Shown: piece after piece, positions 55,501 to 61,500 of the stretch
Numbering within the stretch: position 1 is the first letter of the stretch
Layout: every line of letters starts with the position of its first letter
Assembly (NCBI RefSeq): GCF_013184745.1
Contig: NZ_JAATVU010000019.1
Location: 1 to 64,000 of the forward strand
Source of the DNA: Mangrovicoccus sp. HB161399
GTDB lineage: Bacteria > Pseudomonadota > Alphaproteobacteria > Rhodobacterales > Rhodobacteraceae
Length of the DNA: 64,000 nt
Reading direction: 5' to 3'
Program-made: the position numbers and the translations under genes
Notes under the pieces: generated by a model
Databases searched by the model: none
Told to the model about the DNA's origin: nothing
The model's input: the letters and a program-made list of their open reading frames with translations, nothing else

Positions 55501-58500
55501 CGGTGCGGGTCAGCGCATCCTGCAGGTAGTAGACGCGGAACAGGTCCTCTCCGTCATCGCCGGCGCTGACATTGGCCACGGGGCGCGACTGGCTGCCGTA
55601 GGCACGGGTCTTCGACCCGAGGAACACGTAGCCGGCCGAGCCGATCAGCGTAGCCCCGGCAATGCCGGTCACGTCGCCGAAATTGATGATGTCCTCGTCG
55701 GCGTTGCCGAAGATCTCGGTCAGGTAGACCGGCGCCGTCTCGGTGGGCACCGCGGTGCCCTGCTCTTCGCCGCCGAGATAGTCGCCGCCATCGGTCACCA
55801 CCGCCCCGGCGATCAGCTCGCCGCGGATGACGATGTCGGCGCCGAAGCCGACATCGGTATCGGCCAGGAACGGACCGTCATCGACGACGCGCGCGTCGCC
55901 GTAGAACTCGATCCCCTCCTCGGCCCAGCTGCGGGAATTCTGGTGCAGCGTGATGTCGTCGCCCGCGCGCACCTGGATGGCGCCCTGCTCGGCGAAGATC
56001 GTGCCATGCGCGATAACTCGCGGATTGTCGGCATGCTCCGTCGGCGCGGCGGTCGAGTCCTGCGCGAACTGGGCGATGCCCGAGGCCTTCAGCACGAAAT
56101 TCGCGCTGCCCTCGGCGCCGCCCGGCGCGCCGTCCTCGCGGACGGTCAGGCGGATGTCGCCGGAATAGGCATGGGCATAGACCAGGTGCATCGCGCCAGC
56201 GGTCTCGGTGACGTAAATGTTCTGCGAGGCCTCCAGCGCCAGGTCGTCGATCGAGCCGGACTCGATGTTGTAGCGGCTGTTGACGTCCAGGTCGTTGGCG
56301 AACTCGCCGATCGAGCCGCCATGCGCGTCGATGTAGATCGACTGGGCGCGGACGTTCCAGATCGTGTCGTTGCGCGCGTCGATCACCGAGCCCGACTGGG
56401 TGCGCAGCCCGACATCGTCGCTGTCGAGGCTGCCCGCCGCCGCCCCGTCCGAGGTATTGGCGTCGCGCATGTCGATCGTGTGGATCCGCATGTCGCCGGA
56501 CAGTTCGTCCAGCCAGACGCCGCCGCTGTCGGTCGAGGTCGTGTCGAAGACCCGCAGCACGCCGGTGGCGTTGTCGGTGCGCGCCACGTCGATTTCCAGC
56601 CAGGCATCGCGCTTGCCGACGCCGCCGGTGGCCTTTTGCACGCCGACGCTGGCCGTGACGTCCTCGGCATCCGGCAGCAGGTAGTAGGGGCCCGTGCCGG
56701 TCACCAGGTTGGTGCCCGCCTTCATCGTGATGTTGACGCCCGCGACATCGGCCTCGGCGGTGCTGCTTCCGGCCTCTTCGGTGAAGTTGCGGTTGTCGAT
56801 GATCGCGGCCGGGGAATAGAGCAGGACATCGTCGTATTCCGAGCGGATCCGCTCCACCTGCATGTCGCCGGTCTTCTCGGTCAGCGTGATGTAGCCGTTG
56901 GTCCAGAAGTCCAGGTCGCCGCCCGCGAGGATCTGCGTGATCCCGAGGATGTTGGTGCGCGGGGCGGAATTGTCCTGGGCATCCACCGCCTTGACGATGA
57001 TGTTGCCGCCCGCGGTCACGCCCGGCTCGATCAGGTCGTCGGTCGCCTGCTCCGCGGCGCGGAAGCTGTAGAGGCTCCCGATCTCCGAGGGGGTGTCGGC
57101 ATAGGCGCCTATGTACTTGTCCGGCGTCGGGAAGATGTCGGGCAGGAAGTAGACGACGTAGGGATTGTCGGGCAGCACCCCGCCGGCATCGCCGGGATAC
57201 TTGACCTGCACGCCGCCGCGCTTGCCGACATTGGTCTCGCGCACGGAGGTCTGCAGCAGCATGTTCACGTCGCCCGCGGCTTCCACCGCGTCGATCGTGA
57301 CCATGTAGTTCGGATCGCCGCCGCCATGCGACACGGCGGAGCGGTGGCGGCCCAGGACATCCAGGTAGATGTCGTCGGCCGATTCCACGTCGAAGCGGGT
57401 GACCGGGGTTAGCGAGTGGACGTTGGTGTCCGCCCCGGCCGTGGTCAGGTTGATCGCCTGGCCGGACAGAGCGTCTGCCTTGGTCTCTGCCAGCTGGATC
57501 GAGAGCCCGTCCTGCGAAAGGATGATGTAGTAGTTCTCGCCGCTGATCAGCCCGCCGAGCGGGGTTGCCGCCTCGTATTTCACCAGCTGCCCGGTGAAGA
57601 ATGTGTTCTCGAAGGACAGCGTGATCGAGTCGTCGGCCAGGAAGACGCTGCGGCTCTGGAACTCGGTGCCCCGCGGCAGGTCGTCGGCATCGACGATGTC
57701 GATGTTGATCCGCGCATTGGCCTCGCCGATCGTGCCGACGCCCTGGTCGAGCCCGCCATCGGCGACGTCATCGGTCTCCATGTGCAGGATGTTGGTGCGG
57801 ATCAGCGACTGGGCGCGGTTGCCCACCGCCAGGATGTCGCCGTCCTCGTTGTAGATCGAGGTCGTGCCGATCGGGTTCTCGATGATGCCGGTCAGCACCA
57901 CGTCGCCGAGGCCGGTGTTCTCGATCACCACGAGGCTGGGTGCCACGTCGCGCTTCACGTTGAAGACGAGGTCGCGGTTGGCGGTGGCCGGATCGAGATA
58001 GGCGACCGGCGCGCGCTCGCCCAGCACGTTGATGTCCTGCAGCACAAGATCCAGGTCAGAGGCGTTGAAGATCCGCACCTGGGGCAGGCTGTCGCGCCAC
58101 TCCCAGTACTTGGTCTCGGTGCCGGTGATCGAGTCCTTGGCCCGGATCACCACGTCGCCCGAGCCCTGGTTGACGATGTCCTGCACGTTGATCTGCGAGG
58201 AGGCCGACTTGATCTGCTGCCCGGCCGTGTCCTTCAGGCCCTCGTCGTCGATGATCTCGATATTGGTGGCCTCGACGATGTTGCCCTGGGTGTCGATGAC
58301 CGCCGAGACTTCCAGGACGGGGATCTTGCCCGACAGGATCAGCACGTCGCTCTCGATGTCGACATTCTCGTTGCGGCTGGTGCTGGTGTCGCCGTGGCGG
58401 CCGCCGGAGGCCAGCGAGCGCTTCGACACGTCCGGATCGCGCACCGTGTTCGGATCCTCGCCGCCGGCCCGGATCAGGAAGGCCAGCCGGTCGGACTCGC

Positions 58501-61500
58501 TGTCCTCGCGCAGCGGCGTGTCGCCGTTCTCGCGCGGGCCCGCGGTGATCAGCGCATCGCTGCCCGAGGTGACGGTGGCGTCGAGCGAGGTCGTGATGTT
58601 CGCGTCCGCGCTGACCCAGCCGAAGAGGCCGGTGGAGCGGGCGAAGCTGCGCGCCCTCAGATAGACTTCCTCTGCCGGGGTCTGGGGATCGCCGAAGACC
58701 GCGACGAAGTCGACGCCCTCGAAGCCGGTGATCTCGGCATCGTCGCCGACGATGATCCGGTGATGCCCGAAATAGTCGACGTCGGTGTCGTCCTCGCCCT
58801 CGGAATAGAAGCCCGCGCCCTTGGCCGAGCCCTCGGCATTGAGGTTGATCGAGGAGGTGCCGATGTCGATGGCGACGGTCGTGCCCTCGATGCTGGCGGT
58901 CTGGCCGATCGTGGCGGTCGCGGTCGAGACCTGGCCGTTGCGGCCCATCTCGATGTCGTTGAGCGAGCGCGCGTCGCCGCCGAAGCCCAGGCCGTTGGCC
59001 TCGGCCTTGCTGTCCACATCCGCCGAAATGTCGGCCGAGATGCGCACGTCGCCCTGGACCAGCACGTCGGCGGAGCTGCCGACGCCGATGTCGACGTCAT
59101 AGTCGATGTCGGTCCGCGCGGTGGCATCCGCCAGCCCGACGAAGCCGCCGGCCTTGGAGTAGGAGAAGACGTCGGAGCGGAAGAACGTGTCCGCGCTGAC
59201 CGTCAGGTTGCCGCCGGCCCGGACGCGCACGTCGTCGCCCAGCGTGGCCTCGGCGATCGAGGTCTGGTTCGACCGCGCATCCGCGTCGCCGATCCCGACG
59301 AAGCCGCCGGTGCCGTTCCTGACATTCGCCTTGCCGTTGGTGTCGATATTGGCCTTCACGGTGACATTGCCGCCGGCCTCGACGCTTGCCGCATCCAGGA
59401 TGGCGCGCGTCTCGGTCAGCTGGTCGACCCGCGCGGTGTTGACATTGGCGCCGACGAAGCCGCCGCCCGAACCCTTGGCCTTGGCCAGCGACCGGCCGTC
59501 GCCCGAGATGATCAGCTCGGAGGCCAGGTCCGATCCGCCCGGGCCAAGCAGCTTGTGGTTGCCCGCAGGCGCGCCGTCATCGGTGATGTCGATGCGCAGC
59601 GTGTGGCCGTCGCCCGAAGCCGGAGCCAGGTCGACCACCCGCTGGAAGCTGTGGTTCGCCGATCCCAGCGACGACTGGTCGCCGAGATCCAGCATGCCGG
59701 TCAGCGTGCCGCCGCCGGTCTTGCCGGAATAGAGCGTGATGTCGTTGCCCGAGACCTCGACATAGTAGCTGCGGCCGATCTCCAGCGTGCCGCCGCCGGC
59801 CAGCTTGATCGGCCCGTCGGACTCGCGCACCAGCTGGTGCACGTCATTGCCGGTGTTGTGGCCCTTCTGGGTGACGGTGATCTCGTCCGCAGCCGCCTTG
59901 GCGATGGTGACCGAGCCGTCGGTCGTGCTGGAGGCGAAGCTGCGGGTCGCCAGCACGAGGTCGTTCCCGTCCACCTCGATCACGGTGTATTCGCCGTTGA
60001 AGGCCCCTGCCGCGGAAACGTCGATGGTCGAGCCCGCCGCGAAGGCGGTGTCGGCCCAGCCGCCGGTGCGGGTGATCCGGTCGGTCTGGGAGTCGTTCGG
60101 CGCCTTGGTGAAGGTGATCGAGTCGGTGATCTCGGTATCGAGGAAGGTGTTGGTCTCCTCGACCCGCAGCGTGCCGCCGGAGACCGACTTGACCACGTAG
60201 GTGCCGTTGTTCTCGCCCGATCCGGTCACCTGGATCTGGAAGCCCTCGGCCAAGCCCTGGCCGGCCCAGGTGCCGGAGTCGAGGATGATCATGTCGCCCA
60301 GGGCGTCGCGCTGGAACTGCACGGTGGTGTCGATGTCGTTGGAAACATCCGCGCCGACATGGATGACGGTGTCGACCGGCTGGGACATGTTCAGCCGCGC
60401 CAGGCCCGACCCGGTGTCGACGGTCTTGCCGGCTTCCTTCACCAGCTGGATCAGGTTGCCCGAGACGGAATGGATCTCGAAGCTGCTGGCATTCTCGTCG
60501 ATCGCGTCGACGAGGCCGGTGATGGACAGGTTGCCGCCCGCGACGAAGACGCTATTGTCCCAGTTGCCGGCGCTGCGGGTGATGTTCCAGTAGGTGCCGC
60601 CGTCGGAGATGGTGACGTCGGTCGTCACCGCCGATTTCGACGGGTCGAGCTCGATCACCGGACCGTCGAAGGCCTTCAGGAGGGACCCGAAATGGAAGGT
60701 GCTGCTCTGCGATCCGGTCGCGGCCGCGCCGCCGCCGTCCAGGGTCAGCGTGGTCGAGTTGGCGCTCACCACGTTGTAGGATCCGGCATTGTCGCCGTCC
60801 AGCGTCACCGAGCTGCCGATCTGGATGTTGCTCCAGCCGCCCGTGCGGGTCAGCTCGTAGCGGTTCGGGTTCGAACCGGTGGAGATGTCGGTCCAGTTCG
60901 CCGCGGTGGTGATCCGCGTCGCGGTCAGCGTGTTTGCCGCGGTCAGCACCAGCACGTTGTTGGTGCCGCCGTCGCTGATCACGTCGTCGATCACGTAGCT
61001 GGTGCCGTTGTTCAGGCTCGACCCGCCGCCTCCGGGGGTCTCGATCCACAGCGTCTGGTCGGGACGGAATCCGGCCTCCAGCCAGTCGATCGTGGCATAG
61101 ATCCGGTCGCCCGAGCCGCTGCGGACGAACTCGACCGTGGTTTCCAGCTCGTCGTTGAACTTGAGCGAGATCTCGTCGGAATCGCCCACCACCACGCGGT
61201 AGGTCTCGCCGAACTGCAGCCCGGCGATCGGCACGGCCGGGGTCTCCTGGTCGGTCGTGGCGGTATAGACCACCCGGTCGCCGTTGGAGAAGCCATGGCT
61301 CAGCGCGTTGCCCTCGTCATCGATGAACACGATGTTGTTGAGGCTGTCATCGTCGACCAGCACGAGCTGGTCGGGATCGGGGAAGGTCGCGGTCTGCCGG
61401 ACGGCATCGACCTGGCCGATGTTGAAGCTGATCGGCGCGGGCGCGTCGTAGATGACGGAGTCCCCCGTCGCCAGCCCGTGGCCGCCCGCCAGGGTGATCA

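Noticed and set aside
48011-57412. A 3133-codon open frame on the plus strand inside the giant gene
   Set aside because: It is exactly antisense to a repeat-rich coding region whose own translation shows RTX, EF-hand and beta-repeat motifs. The plus-strand product is a composition artefact rich in Arg, Val, His and Asp with no domain. Strong third-position GC bias keeps the antisense frame open.
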